Shown in pieces: positions 1 to 7,726 of a DNA stretch of 36,620 nucleotides. Each line of letters begins with the position of its first letter. Position 1 is the first letter of the stretch. Source of the DNA: Alphaproteobacteria bacterium. Its GTDB lineage: Bacteria > Pseudomonadota > Alphaproteobacteria > Rhizobiales > Devosiaceae. The notes under the pieces are model-generated. The model was not told the DNA's origin and did not search any database. It was given only the letters and a program-made list of their open reading frames with translations. Location of the stretch: NCBI GenBank assembly GCA_024279575.1, contig JAJRRJ010000045.1, positions 1 to 36,620 of the forward strand. The letters run 5' to 3'. The position numbers and the translations under genes are program-made.

Positions 1-88
1 ACTTTAATTAGGCCCTTGCCATTTCGACAAAAACCAACTGACTTAACACTAGAGTGCCAAGTAACAATAATTCCTTTCGATTCATCTA

Positions 89-409
89 ATGCCCAAAAGA
101 ATGAAAAATATGACCAACTTTCCAGACAATGAACAAAGCAAACCATCAAACTGTCAGGAAAGTGAACTTCTTGGATCATATTGTCTGGATTATTTAATTA
201 GTGACCCCGAGGAACTGGCGCGATTCATGGGGTTATCAGGATATACTCCTCAAACGTTGCGCGATTCGGTGGATACAACCGAACTGCAAACCGCCTTATT
301 GAATTATTTTGTGAGCAATGAAGCCGCGCTTTTGGCCATGTGTGCCAATGCAGGCATTCCTACCGCCCGCCTCATGCGGTGCTGGGGTCTGACAAATGCA
401 CATATCTAA
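89..409 (+). CDS. DUF3572 family protein
   Basis: A 106-residue soluble protein of unknown function. After a polar N-terminus of about 25 residues it shows the DUF3572 pattern: an LxxLISDPEELARFMGLSG-like segment, then a 'TPQTLRD' turn and a C-terminal 'LLAMCANAGIP' helix. This family is small and largely alphaproteobacterial. It ends 16 bases before dinB and probably shares its transcript. The start is uncertain: ATG codons at 89, 101 and 110 are all in frame and none has a clear Shine-Dalgarno sequence. The family assignment is from remembered pattern; no function is claimed. Positions 1-88 upstream hold no feature I can support. Confidence 0.75.
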   Translation: MPKRMKNMTNFPDNEQSKPSNCQESELLGSYCLDYLISDPEELARFMGLSGYTPQTLRDSVDTTELQTALLNYFVSNEAALLAMCANAGIPTARLMRCWGLTNAHI

Positions 410-425
410 CCTAAACTGTTAAGTT

Positions 426-1751
426 ATGGATATTATCTCTCACCTTTGCCGTGACTGCCTTCAAGATTTTGACAACCCCACAAAACTCAAGCGCTGTTCA
501 AACTGCGCCTCCACAAGAATTATCGCGCACAAAGAGCTAAAAAGTCTGGCAATTTCACATATTGATTGTGATGCTTATTTCGCGGCTATCGAAAAACGAG
601 ACAATCCAGGCCTTTTGGACAAACCCGTTATTATTGGCGGTGAAAAACGCGGCGTTGTGTCGACCTGTTGCTATATCGCGCGCATGAGTGGCGTGCGTTC
701 CGCCATGCCCATGTTTACCGCAAAAAAGAAATGCCCGAACGCGGTAATTATCAAACCGCGCATGGCTGAATATATAAAAACCAGCAAAGAAATCCGCGCA
801 AAAATGCAAGCCCTGTCGCCCCTTGTAGAGCCGCTTTCCATTGATGAAGCGTTCGTTGATCTAAATGGCACACAGGCACTGCATAAGTCATTTCCAGCAA
901 GAACTCTGGCAAAGTTTGCCAATGAAGTTGAAAGTGAAATCGGCATTTCTGTTTCCATTGGGCTTTCCCACAACAAGTTTCTGGCAAAAATTGCTTCTGA
1001 TCTGGACAAACCCCGCGGCATGGCCTTGATCGGAGAAGAGGAGACATTAGAATTTCTTGCCAAAAAGCCCATTTCAATCATCTACGGGGTAGGAAAGGTA
1101 TTCACTCAGACACTTAAAAAAGATGGTTTCATCAATATCGGGCAGTTGCAAAACCATGACCCTGACGACCTGGCCAAACGGTATGGCGAAATGGGCGTTC
1201 GGCTCGCACGTCTGAGCCGGGGAATAGACAATCGTAGTTTTTCCCCCACGTCGGCCAAGGCAAAATCCATCTCCAATGAAACCACTTTTTTTGACGACAA
1301 ATCACAACTGAGCGACCTTTCAGCAACATTGCTTGCCCTGTGCGAGCAGGTATCTGCGCGCATGAAAAAGCAGGACGTTGTTGCGCACACGGTTACCTTG
1401 AAACTTAAAACTGCCGATTTCAAATCCCGCACCCGCGCCAAATATCTCTCCCTGCCCACTCAATTGGCCCACGTTATGTATGAAACAGCATTTCACCTGT
1501 TGCAAAAGGAAACTGATGGCACACCATTTCGCCTGATCGGGGTTGGCATGAGCGCCTTTGACGAACATGGCGCAGAGGACCCTGTTGACCTGTTTGAGCC
1601 ACAAATTGCGCGCAACGCCGCAGCAGAACGCGCAATGGACAAAGTTCGCGACAAATTTGGCACCGATGCAGTTGTCAGAGGCAAACTTTACCGGCAAAAG
1701 AGACGTATAGAAAATGAAAAACCCCAGAGCAAAAAACCTAACGGAAAATGA
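426..1751 (+). CDS. dinB: DNA polymerase IV (Y-family, translesion) with N-terminal zinc ribbon
   Basis: This is a Y-family error-prone DNA polymerase that bypasses template lesions. The palm-domain metal ligands are visible as HIDCDAYF (Asp47, Asp49) and SIDEAF (Asp140, Glu141). The 'SIGLSHNKFLAKIASDLDKP' region follows, then the thumb, and the little-finger domain from about residue 270. At 441 residues it is longer than E. coli DinB (351). The extra N-terminus carries four cysteines, Cys8-x2-Cys11 and Cys24-x2-Cys27, laid out as a zinc ribbon; alphaproteobacterial DinB proteins often have this extension. 'DPVDLFE' near residue 385 is a possible beta-clamp-binding segment, although no terminal QLxLF motif is seen. 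The stop overlaps the next start (ATGA), implying translational coupling to the RidA-like gene. I see no clear LexA box upstream. Confidence 0.95.
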   Translation: MDIISHLCRDCLQDFDNPTKLKRCSNCASTRIIAHKELKSLAISHIDCDAYFAAIEKRDNPGLLDKPVIIGGEKRGVVSTCCYIARMSGVRSAMPMFTAKKKCPNAVIIKPRMAEYIKTSKEIRAKMQALSPLVEPLSIDEAFVDLNGTQALHKSFPARTLAKFANEVESEIGISVSIGLSHNKFLAKIASDLDKPRGMALIGEEETLEFLAKKPISIIYGVGKVFTQTLKKDGFINIGQLQNHDPDDLAKRYGEMGVRLARLSRGIDNRSFSPTSAKAKSISNETTFFDDKSQLSDLSATLLALCEQVSARMKKQDVVAHTVTLKLKTADFKSRTRAKYLSLPTQLAHVMYETAFHLLQKETDGTPFRLIGVGMSAFDEHGAEDPVDLFEPQIARNAAAERAMDKVRDKFGTDAVVRGKLYRQKRRIENEKPQSKKPNGK

Positions 1752-2233
1752 AAATGACTAATTCAAATGCTGAATCACCAGGTCAACGCCTTGCAACCCT
1801 GGGCATCACCTTACCAACACCTGCTGCACCTGCCGCCGCCTATGTCCCTGTGGTCCGCACAGGAAACCTGCTATATGTTTCAGGGCAACTCTCCATTATT
1901 GAGGGCAAACTGATCAAAGGCTGCTTAGGTAAGAATATAAGCATTGAGGAGGCCCAAATTGGCGCACGCCATGCCGCACTTGGAGTTTTGGCGCAAATTG
2001 TCACCAACGCCAATACACCGCTGGAAACCATTGTCAGGATAGTCAAACTCACCATCTTTGTTGCCAGCACCCCTGATTTTGATCAGCAACATATTGTCGC
2101 AAATGGCGGATCTGAAATTCTGGCGGAAATATTGGGCGAAAAAGGCCAGCATGCGCGCGCCGCTTTCGGCGTTGCCTCCATCCCAATGGGCGCCGCGGTC
2201 GAAATTGAAGCAATTGTGGAAATCGCTCAGTGA
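1748..2233 (+). CDS. RidA/YjgF-YER057c-UK114 family protein
   Basis: A 161-residue RidA-superfamily protein. Archetypal RidA hydrolyses reactive enamine/imine intermediates released by PLP enzymes. The family pattern is clear: 'VRTGNLLYVSGQL', then 'VRIVKLTIFVASTPDF', and a C-terminal 'HARAAFGVASIPMGAAVEIEAI'. In the last segment the arginine of 'ARAAF' aligns with the catalytic arginine of RidA. The length is above the roughly 128 residues of RidA proper and fits the longer YjgF-like subgroup, so the exact substrate is not assured. ATG at 1748 overlaps the dinB stop; ATG at 1754 is an alternative. Its own stop overlaps the next gene's GTG. It probably lies in one transcript with dinB and the phosphodiesterase gene. 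Confidence 0.88.
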   Translation: MKMTNSNAESPGQRLATLGITLPTPAAPAAAYVPVVRTGNLLYVSGQLSIIEGKLIKGCLGKNISIEEAQIGARHAALGVLAQIVTNANTPLETIVRIVKLTIFVASTPDFDQQHIVANGGSEILAEILGEKGQHARAAFGVASIPMGAAVEIEAIVEIAQ

Positions 2234-3000
2234 CAAAAATGGACGAAATTCTGAAATACCCGATTGCCCACCGCGGACTGCACGATCGCGACAAAGGGGT
2301 CATCGAGAACTCAAAAACCGCCTTTGCCAACGCAATCAAGGCAGGATTTGGCATAGAATGTGATCTGCAATTAAGCGGCGATGGCATTCCCATGGTATTT
2401 CACGATGCCCAATTAGATCGATTAACCCGACAGATCGGAAAAGTTTCTTCCCTGAGCGCGGGGCAAATTGGCCATATTAAACTAACGTCCAGCAAACGTG
2501 GCGACACACCGCAAACATTTTCTGAATTTTTAACACAAGTCGATGGCGCAGTTCCGGTTGTTGTCGAACTCAAAAAGCAAAACGATGGGCACAATCAACA
2601 ATTGGCAAGTGCCGCAGTGGAAGTGGCAAAAAACTATACAGGGCCGATTGTTTTCAAATCATTTTATCCCGGAATTTTATCCAGCGTACGCGCCGCCGGA
2701 TTTACCGGACCCATCGGAATTATTGTCACAAAAATCACCCCGGACAATGACCATTTCAAAGAGTTGAGCATTGTCGAGCGCATTATTGTGCACAATCTTT
2801 TGCACTATCCGCAAAGCCGTTTTGACTTCATTTCTGCAAACTATAAAGCGCTGCATCTTCCTGCAATCCGTTTCCTGAGAAAACTGGGCTTCCCTGTTAT
2901 GACATGGACCATAAGTTCGTTTGAAATCGCACAAAAAACCCGTGGTCACGCCGATCAGTTGGTTTTTGAAAATTATTTGCCCTATCGTGCCTCAAGGTGA
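2230..3000 (+). CDS. glycerophosphodiester phosphodiesterase
   Basis: This enzyme hydrolyses glycerophosphodiesters from deacylated phospholipids to glycerol-3-phosphate and an alcohol. It is a GDPD-fold TIM barrel with the family motifs: AHRG (His14, Arg15), 'ENS', 'GIECDLQLSGDG' (Glu43, Asp45 as metal ligands), and 'VFHD' (His58) as the second histidine. It has no signal peptide and is therefore cytoplasmic, like E. coli UgpQ, and its length (256) matches UgpQ. The start shown is a GTG overlapping the RidA-like stop. ATG at 2239 (three codons in) is equally plausible. The last 14 bases overlap the next gene. Confidence 0.9.
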   Translation: MTKMDEILKYPIAHRGLHDRDKGVIENSKTAFANAIKAGFGIECDLQLSGDGIPMVFHDAQLDRLTRQIGKVSSLSAGQIGHIKLTSSKRGDTPQTFSEFLTQVDGAVPVVVELKKQNDGHNQQLASAAVEVAKNYTGPIVFKSFYPGILSSVRAAGFTGPIGIIVTKITPDNDHFKELSIVERIIVHNLLHYPQSRFDFISANYKALHLPAIRFLRKLGFPVMTWTISSFEIAQKTRGHADQLVFENYLPYRASR

Positions 3001-4156
3001 AATTTCAGCCACAATCCACAATAGTACCGCCTCCGTGGAAGCTGAGGTGTGGAACCAACTGGCACGTATGTCAGACAACAAAAACGCCAATCCTTTTTTA
3101 AGCCATGCATTCTTTTTAGCCCTTGAACAATCAGGCAGCGCCATCGCTCAAACAGGCTGGTACCCTCAACATATTTTGTTAACAAAAGAGAACAAACCGG
3201 TAGCACTCATGCCGCTTTTTCTAAAACCCCATTCACAAGGGGAATATGTATTTGACCACGCCTGGGCAGATGCTTTTGAACGTGCCGGAGGAAATTACTA
3301 TCCAAAACTTCAGGCCAGCATTCCATTTACCCCCGTTACATCACATAAGTTGCTTGTTCCCTCGAACGACATAGAATTGAAAATAGCGCTTCTGGATACC
3401 GCCCGCCAATTGGCGGACCAGCTGAACATTTCCTCAATTCATGCAACATTTGTTACCAAAGAGGAGGAGAAACTGGCGCATCAATGCGGGTGGTTGACCC
3501 GCATCGACACCCAGTTTCATTGGCAAAACAAGGACTATACCTGTTTTGATGATTTTCTCAAAACGCTGCCCTCACGCCGCAGAAAAACCATCCTGCGGGA
3601 ACGAAAAAATGTGCTGGACGATAATATCTCAATCAGGTGGTTGCAAGGAAACTCCATAACGGAAAAACACTGGGACAGGTTTTTTGAGTTTTATCAGGAT
3701 ACCGGTGATAAAAAGTGGGGCACCCCCTATCTCACCCGTACATTTTTCAAACAAATTGCACAAAGTATGCCCAGGAACTTAGTTTTGATTTTGGCAGAAA
3801 AGAACGGAAACCCTGTTGCTGGAGCACTGAACTTTTTATCGGGAGACACCCTTTTTGGCCGGTATTGGGGCTGCTCTGAAGATGTAGCATTTTTACATTT
3901 TGAGATCTGTTACTATCAGGCGATCGACTATGCAATCCAACACAAATTAAAAACCGTTGAAGCCGGTGCCCAGGGAGGACACAAGTTGTCGCGTGGATAT
4001 GAACCCGTTTTTACGCGCTCAATTCACTGGATACAAAACCCCGGATTGCGTCAGGCAGTGGAAAATGTCCTCTCCCATGAACGTGAAGCAGTGCAAGAGG
4101 ATCATGTAATTCTTCAAAAAGCTGCGCCTTTCAAAGTCACCTCAAACAATCCATAA
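2987..4156 (+). CDS. FemAB-like/GNAT-fold protein (PF04339, former DUF482)
   Basis: A protein of about 389 residues in the family labelled 'peptidogalycan biosynthesis/recognition', which has a FemAB-like double acetyltransferase fold. Typical pieces are 'NPFLSHAFFLALEQSG' near the N-terminus, 'LPSRRRKTILRERKNV' in the middle, and 'GAQGGHKLSRGYEP...RSIHWI' near the C-terminus. The biochemical activity is not established for this family; aminoacyl- or acyl-transfer is only inferred from the fold. The reading frame opens at 2921, deep inside the phosphodiesterase gene. I prefer GTG 2987 because the protein then begins just before the conserved region, but no strong Shine-Dalgarno sequence decides this. 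It is followed after 22 bases by the HIT gene, probably in the same operon. Confidence 0.82.
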   Translation: MPQGEISATIHNSTASVEAEVWNQLARMSDNKNANPFLSHAFFLALEQSGSAIAQTGWYPQHILLTKENKPVALMPLFLKPHSQGEYVFDHAWADAFERAGGNYYPKLQASIPFTPVTSHKLLVPSNDIELKIALLDTARQLADQLNISSIHATFVTKEEEKLAHQCGWLTRIDTQFHWQNKDYTCFDDFLKTLPSRRRKTILRERKNVLDDNISIRWLQGNSITEKHWDRFFEFYQDTGDKKWGTPYLTRTFFKQIAQSMPRNLVLILAEKNGNPVAGALNFLSGDTLFGRYWGCSEDVAFLHFEICYYQAIDYAIQHKLKTVEAGAQGGHKLSRGYEPVFTRSIHWIQNPGLRQAVENVLSHEREAVQEDHVILQKAAPFKVTSNNP

Positions 4157-4178
4157 TGCTAATAAGGAGATATTCAAC

Positions 4179-4601
4179 ATGAGCGCTTATGACCCGGATA
4201 ATATTTTTGCCAAAATTCTTAGAAACGAAATTCCAAGTGTTGAAATCTTCCAGAATAAAAATTCTTTGGCCATTATGGATGCATTTCCACAAAGCAAAGG
4301 TCACGCCCTGCTAATTCCCACAGCCCCATCTCGCAACCTGCTTGACGCCGATCCTAAACACCTAGGGCTTGTCATTAAGGATGTCCAAAAACTCGCAATC
4401 GCCAGCAAAGCCGCATTTAATGCAGACGGTGTTCGTGTGGCCCAATTTAACGAAGCCTCAGCAGGACAAACGGTTTTCCACCTGCACTTTCACATTATAC
4501 CCGCATTTGAGGGTGTCCACTTGGCACCCCACGCATCACAAATGGCAGATATGGACGAATTAACCGCCCACGCCGAACTTTTGCGCGCGCATCTCTCCTG
4601 A
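4179..4601 (+). CDS. HIT family nucleotide-binding hydrolase
   Basis: A 140-residue histidine-triad protein of the Hint branch, which hydrolyses nucleoside phosphoramidates or adenylated molecules. The triad is 'HLHFHII' (HxHxHxx), and the middle histidine is the expected nucleophile. The N-terminal 'DNIFAKILRNEIPS' and 'GHALLIPTAPSRNL' segments are standard for the family. The start is well supported: an AAGGAG sequence lies about seven bases before ATG 4179. It is the last gene of the plus-strand run that starts with DUF3572 and is convergent with clpA. No terminator hairpin is evident in the 43 bases between the two stops. The in vivo substrate cannot be told from sequence. Confidence 0.92.
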   Translation: MSAYDPDNIFAKILRNEIPSVEIFQNKNSLAIMDAFPQSKGHALLIPTAPSRNLLDADPKHLGLVIKDVQKLAIASKAAFNADGVRVAQFNEASAGQTVFHLHFHIIPAFEGVHLAPHASQMADMDELTAHAELLRAHLS

Positions 4602-4644
4602 CCCTCTGCATAATCAAACGAAATTAAGTGCCGGATTTTGAGAG

Positions 4645-7047
4645 CTATTCCTTAGATTTCTCTGCGGATTTCTCTGTCGGTTTTTCCGTAGATTTCTCTG
4701 TCGGTTTTTGTTTTGCTTGAACCTTGCGCTTTTTGATGATTTTTGGCCCGGAAATCGCCTTGGGTCGCGCTGGTGTCGGCGGTAATGCGATTAATTCCAA
4801 CTGTGCATCAGCCCCCTCACCCACGACCGCAACATTTACCGACCCCCCTTTGGTCAGAGGCCCAAACAAAACCTCTTCAGCCAGCGGCTTTTTCACATAT
4901 TCCTGAATAACCCGCGCCAACGGGCGAGCCCCCATGGTTTCATTATATCCACGATCCGCCAGCCAATCCGCCGCCTCTTTGCTCAAAGAAATGGTCACGT
5001 TGCGTTCAGCCAACTGTGTTTCCAGCTGTAAAATGAATTTCTCCACAATCCGATGAACCACATTTCGTGGCAAAGGATTAAACGATACAATCGCATCCAG
5101 CCGATTGCGAAACTCAGGGCTAAACATCCGATTGATTGCATCTTCATCGTCCCCTGCCTGTCGAGTACGACCAAACCCAATAGGCGCTTTCGCCAATTCC
5201 GCCGCCCCCACATTTGATGTCATGATCAAAATGACATTGCGAAAATCAACGGATTTGCCATTGTTATCGGTGAGTTTGCCATGATCCATCACCTGCAACA
5301 AAACATTGAACAGATCCGGGTGGGCTTTTTCCACCTCATCCAGAAGCACAACACAATGGGGGTTTTGATCAACGCCTTCAGTGAGCAGTCCCCCCTGATC
5401 AAACCCGACATACCCCGGAGGCGCGCCAATCAAACGCGAAACCGCATGCCGCTCCATATATTCGGACATATCAAATCGTAACACTTCAACGCCCAGAGTA
5501 TCGGCTAACTGCCGTGCCATTTCAGTTTTGCCAACACCGGTTGGGCCAGTGAACAAGTACGAACCAATCGGTTTTTCCGGTTCACGCAATCCAGCACGCG
5601 CCAACTTGATTGCCGAAGAAAGCGCCTCAATGGCGGAATCCTGACCAAACACAACCCGCTTCAAATTGGTTTCCAGATTAGCCAGCAGCTCCGCATCTGA
5701 ACGTGATACAGAACGCGGTGGAATCCGGGCGATACTGGCAATTGTCGTTTCAATATCGCTAGTGCCCAAAACCTTTTTCCGTTTGTCACTGGGCAACAGC
5801 ATCTGCGCCGCGCCAGCCTCATCCACCACATCAATTGCCTTATCCGGCAGTTTTCGATCGTTAATATATCTGGCGGAAAGCTCCACTGCAGCTTTAAGCG
5901 CATCATTGGTGTATTTGACCTTATGAAATTCCTCAAAATACGGCTTTAGACCACGCATAATTTCAATGGTGTCAGGAATACTTGGCTCCGCCACATCAAT
6001 TTTCTGAAACCTGCGCACCAGCGCCCGGTCCTTTTCAAAAAACTGACGGAACTCTTTGTAAGTTGTTGAACCAATGCAGCGAATTTCACCTGACGCCAAC
6101 GCAGGCTTAAGCAGGTTTGAGGCATCCATTGCGCCCCCGGAAGTCGAGCCGGCACCAATAATCGTATGAATTTCATCAATAAATAAAATCACATCAGGCC
6201 GCTTCTCAAGCTCCTTCATCACCGACTTAAGACGCTCTTCAAAATCCCCTCGATAACGGGTGCCGGCAAGTAGCGCGCCCATATCCAACGAATGAATTTC
6301 AACGTCCTTTAGAACCTCGGGTACCGCACCCTCGGTAATTTTCCGAGCAAGGCCCTCAGCTATGGCAGTTTTTCCCACCCCCGCCTCCCCCACATAGAGC
6401 GGGTTGTTTTTTGAGCGTCGACAAAGAACCTGAATAGTACGATTTAACTCGGACTCTCGACCGATCAAAGGATCAATCTTACCATCCATGGCCTTTTTAT
6501 TGAGGTTGACGCAGAATTCAGCCAAAGCCGATTTTTTTTCTGCAGGTTGACCATCGTCCCCCAGTGCATCCTCACTAATTTCACTCAACTCAATTTCAGC
6601 AAAACTCCCGGCACGCGTAATACCATGGGAAATAAAGTTCACCGCATCCAGGCGCGTCATGTCCTGTTGTTCAAGGAAATAGGCGGCGTGACTTTCCCGT
6701 TCTGCAAAAATTGCAACCAACACATTCGCTCCGCTCACCTCATCGCGCTGGGAGGACTGAACGTGGATAACCGCCCGTTGAATAACTCGCTGAAAAGCAG
6801 CCGTATATCGCGTTTCCTTAACGTCCGGATTTTTGAGGTTTTCAAGCTCTTCATCAAGAAATGTAAGCAATGCCTGCCGCAAATCCATGAGATTTACTTC
6901 ACACGCTGACAAGACAAGAAGCGCCTCGCGATCATCCATTAACGCCAGCAAAAGGTGCTCAAGAGTTGCAAACTCATGACTTCTCTCGCGCGCATACCCC
7001 ATAGCTGTATGCAGTGTTTTTTCCAGGTCCGATGAGAAAGATGGCAT
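4645..7047 (-). CDS. clpA: ATP-dependent Clp protease ATP-binding subunit ClpA
   Basis: This is the Hsp100 unfoldase that feeds substrates, including N-degron proteins delivered by ClpS, into ClpP. Two N-terminal Clp-N repeats occupy about residues 1-140. AAA+ domain 1 has Walker A GEAGVGKT (220-227) and Walker B ILFIDE (Asp291, Glu292). AAA+ domain 2 has Walker A GPTGVGKT (501-508) and Walker B VVLLDE (Asp570, Glu571). 'APIGFG' near 621-626 is the IGF-type ClpP-docking loop, which separates it from ClpB. The absence of a long middle coiled coil also fits ClpA. At 800 residues it is somewhat longer than E. coli ClpA (758) because of a Lys/Glu/Pro-rich repetitive tail after residue 760. It lies 15 bases after clpS and is surely co-transcribed with it. 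Confidence 0.97.
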   Translation of the reverse strand: MPSFSSDLEKTLHTAMGYARERSHEFATLEHLLLALMDDREALLVLSACEVNLMDLRQALLTFLDEELENLKNPDVKETRYTAAFQRVIQRAVIHVQSSQRDEVSGANVLVAIFAERESHAAYFLEQQDMTRLDAVNFISHGITRAGSFAEIELSEISEDALGDDGQPAEKKSALAEFCVNLNKKAMDGKIDPLIGRESELNRTIQVLCRRSKNNPLYVGEAGVGKTAIAEGLARKITEGAVPEVLKDVEIHSLDMGALLAGTRYRGDFEERLKSVMKELEKRPDVILFIDEIHTIIGAGSTSGGAMDASNLLKPALASGEIRCIGSTTYKEFRQFFEKDRALVRRFQKIDVAEPSIPDTIEIMRGLKPYFEEFHKVKYTNDALKAAVELSARYINDRKLPDKAIDVVDEAGAAQMLLPSDKRKKVLGTSDIETTIASIARIPPRSVSRSDAELLANLETNLKRVVFGQDSAIEALSSAIKLARAGLREPEKPIGSYLFTGPTGVGKTEMARQLADTLGVEVLRFDMSEYMERHAVSRLIGAPPGYVGFDQGGLLTEGVDQNPHCVVLLDEVEKAHPDLFNVLLQVMDHGKLTDNNGKSVDFRNVILIMTSNVGAAELAKAPIGFGRTRQAGDDEDAINRMFSPEFRNRLDAIVSFNPLPRNVVHRIVEKFILQLETQLAERNVTISLSKEAADWLADRGYNETMGARPLARVIQEYVKKPLAEEVLFGPLTKGGSVNVAVVGEGADAQLELIALPPTPARPKAISGPKIIKKRKVQAKQKPTEKSTEKPTEKSAEKSKE
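4651..4708 (-). repeat. Short tandem repeat encoding the clpA C-terminal tail
   Basis: The extreme 3' end of clpA is a tandem array of imperfect units around a 'gatttctctg' core (plus-strand view), with a longer 'agatttctctgtcggttttt' unit present twice. On the coding strand this reads as repeated Pro/Ser/Ala-Thr-Glu-Lys quartets (PTEKS, TEKP, TEKS, AEKS). Such arrays can change copy number by slippage, so the tail length may vary between strains. Confidence 0.7.
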
Positions 7048-7062
7048 TGATTTTGCGCTCCG

Positions 7063-7449
7063 CTACTTTTTTTCCATCACACATTGTAACGGATGCTGGG
7101 CCTTTTGGGCTGCATCCATTACCAGCATGACTTTTGTTTCAGCCACCTCATATGGGTAGACCCCGCACTCGCCCACATTATTCAAATGGACATGCATCAT
7201 AATTTTTTGTGCCTCAGAACTACTCAGGTTAAAAATATCCTGCAAAATTATGACTACAAATTCTTGCGGTGTAAAATCATCATTAAGCAGTAACACCCGG
7301 TACAAGTTGGGCCGTTTGGTTTTTTCACGAACCTTTGTCGCAACACCAACATTGGCCCCATCTTCCCCCTCATCACCGTTTTCAGACTGCATAACAGGCA
7401 CGCCCACTAAGCCATCACCCCAACCTGTAAAATTTATTTCCTCAACCAT
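7063..7449 (-). CDS. clpS: ATP-dependent Clp protease adaptor ClpS
   Basis: This adaptor binds N-terminal degron residues and hands the proteins to ClpA. The core domain begins at 'RPNLYRVLLLNDDFTPQEFVV', followed by 'LNNVGECGVYPYEVAETKV'. These contain the expected pocket and ClpA-contact residues (NDD, and the histidine of 'MMHVHLNN'). With ATG 7449 the protein has 128 residues, about 20 more than usual. An in-frame ATG at 7392 would give a 109-residue form closer to the common alphaproteobacterial length, and no ribosome-binding site clearly favours either. It heads a clpS-clpA operon; its promoter should lie in 7450-7726, facing the carboxypeptidase promoter. Confidence 0.95.
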   Translation of the reverse strand: MVEEINFTGWGDGLVGVPVMQSENGDEGEDGANVGVATKVREKTKRPNLYRVLLLNDDFTPQEFVVIILQDIFNLSSSEAQKIMMHVHLNNVGECGVYPYEVAETKVMLVMDAAQKAQHPLQCVMEKK

Positions 7450-7726
7450 CGTCTTTCAATTCAATATTTTGGTTTTCAATTCACCCGCCTAATGTAGGGC
7501 ATTTACAAAATTTGTTAAGGGGGCGGTATGGCATTAGTGTGCTCTTTTCAAAGCATTGAGCATTTATCCAAAAATTAGTTCAAATTTTTACAAGTTCGTA
7601 ACGGCTGATACCTATCTTGCATCCAAGTAATTAGGGAACAGCGCCGAATTTGGGGCGCGCTTTTCCTAAGAAATTGTTGAGTACGGGTTGCGTATTGCCC
7701 GATTGAGTTGAGTTGGAGTAAGGGCA
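7450..7726. promoter_or_regulatory. Divergent intergenic region between clpS and the carboxypeptidase gene
   Basis: These 277 bases separate two divergent genes, so they should hold both promoters and a 5' leader for at least one of them. I cannot point to a convincing -35/-10 pair on either strand. A GC stem (GCGCC/GGCGC with an AT-rich loop) followed by a short T run lies near 7641-7670. It is too weak to call an attenuator. A 'ggag' followed by 'aaggg' at about 7714-7724 serves as the ribosome-binding site for the TTG start at 7727. Confidence 0.45.

Noticed and set aside
7641..7670. GC hairpin with a short T run ahead of the carboxypeptidase gene, possible attenuator
   Set aside because: Only five pairs and a broken T run, and no leader peptide; kept only as a note in the intergenic entry.
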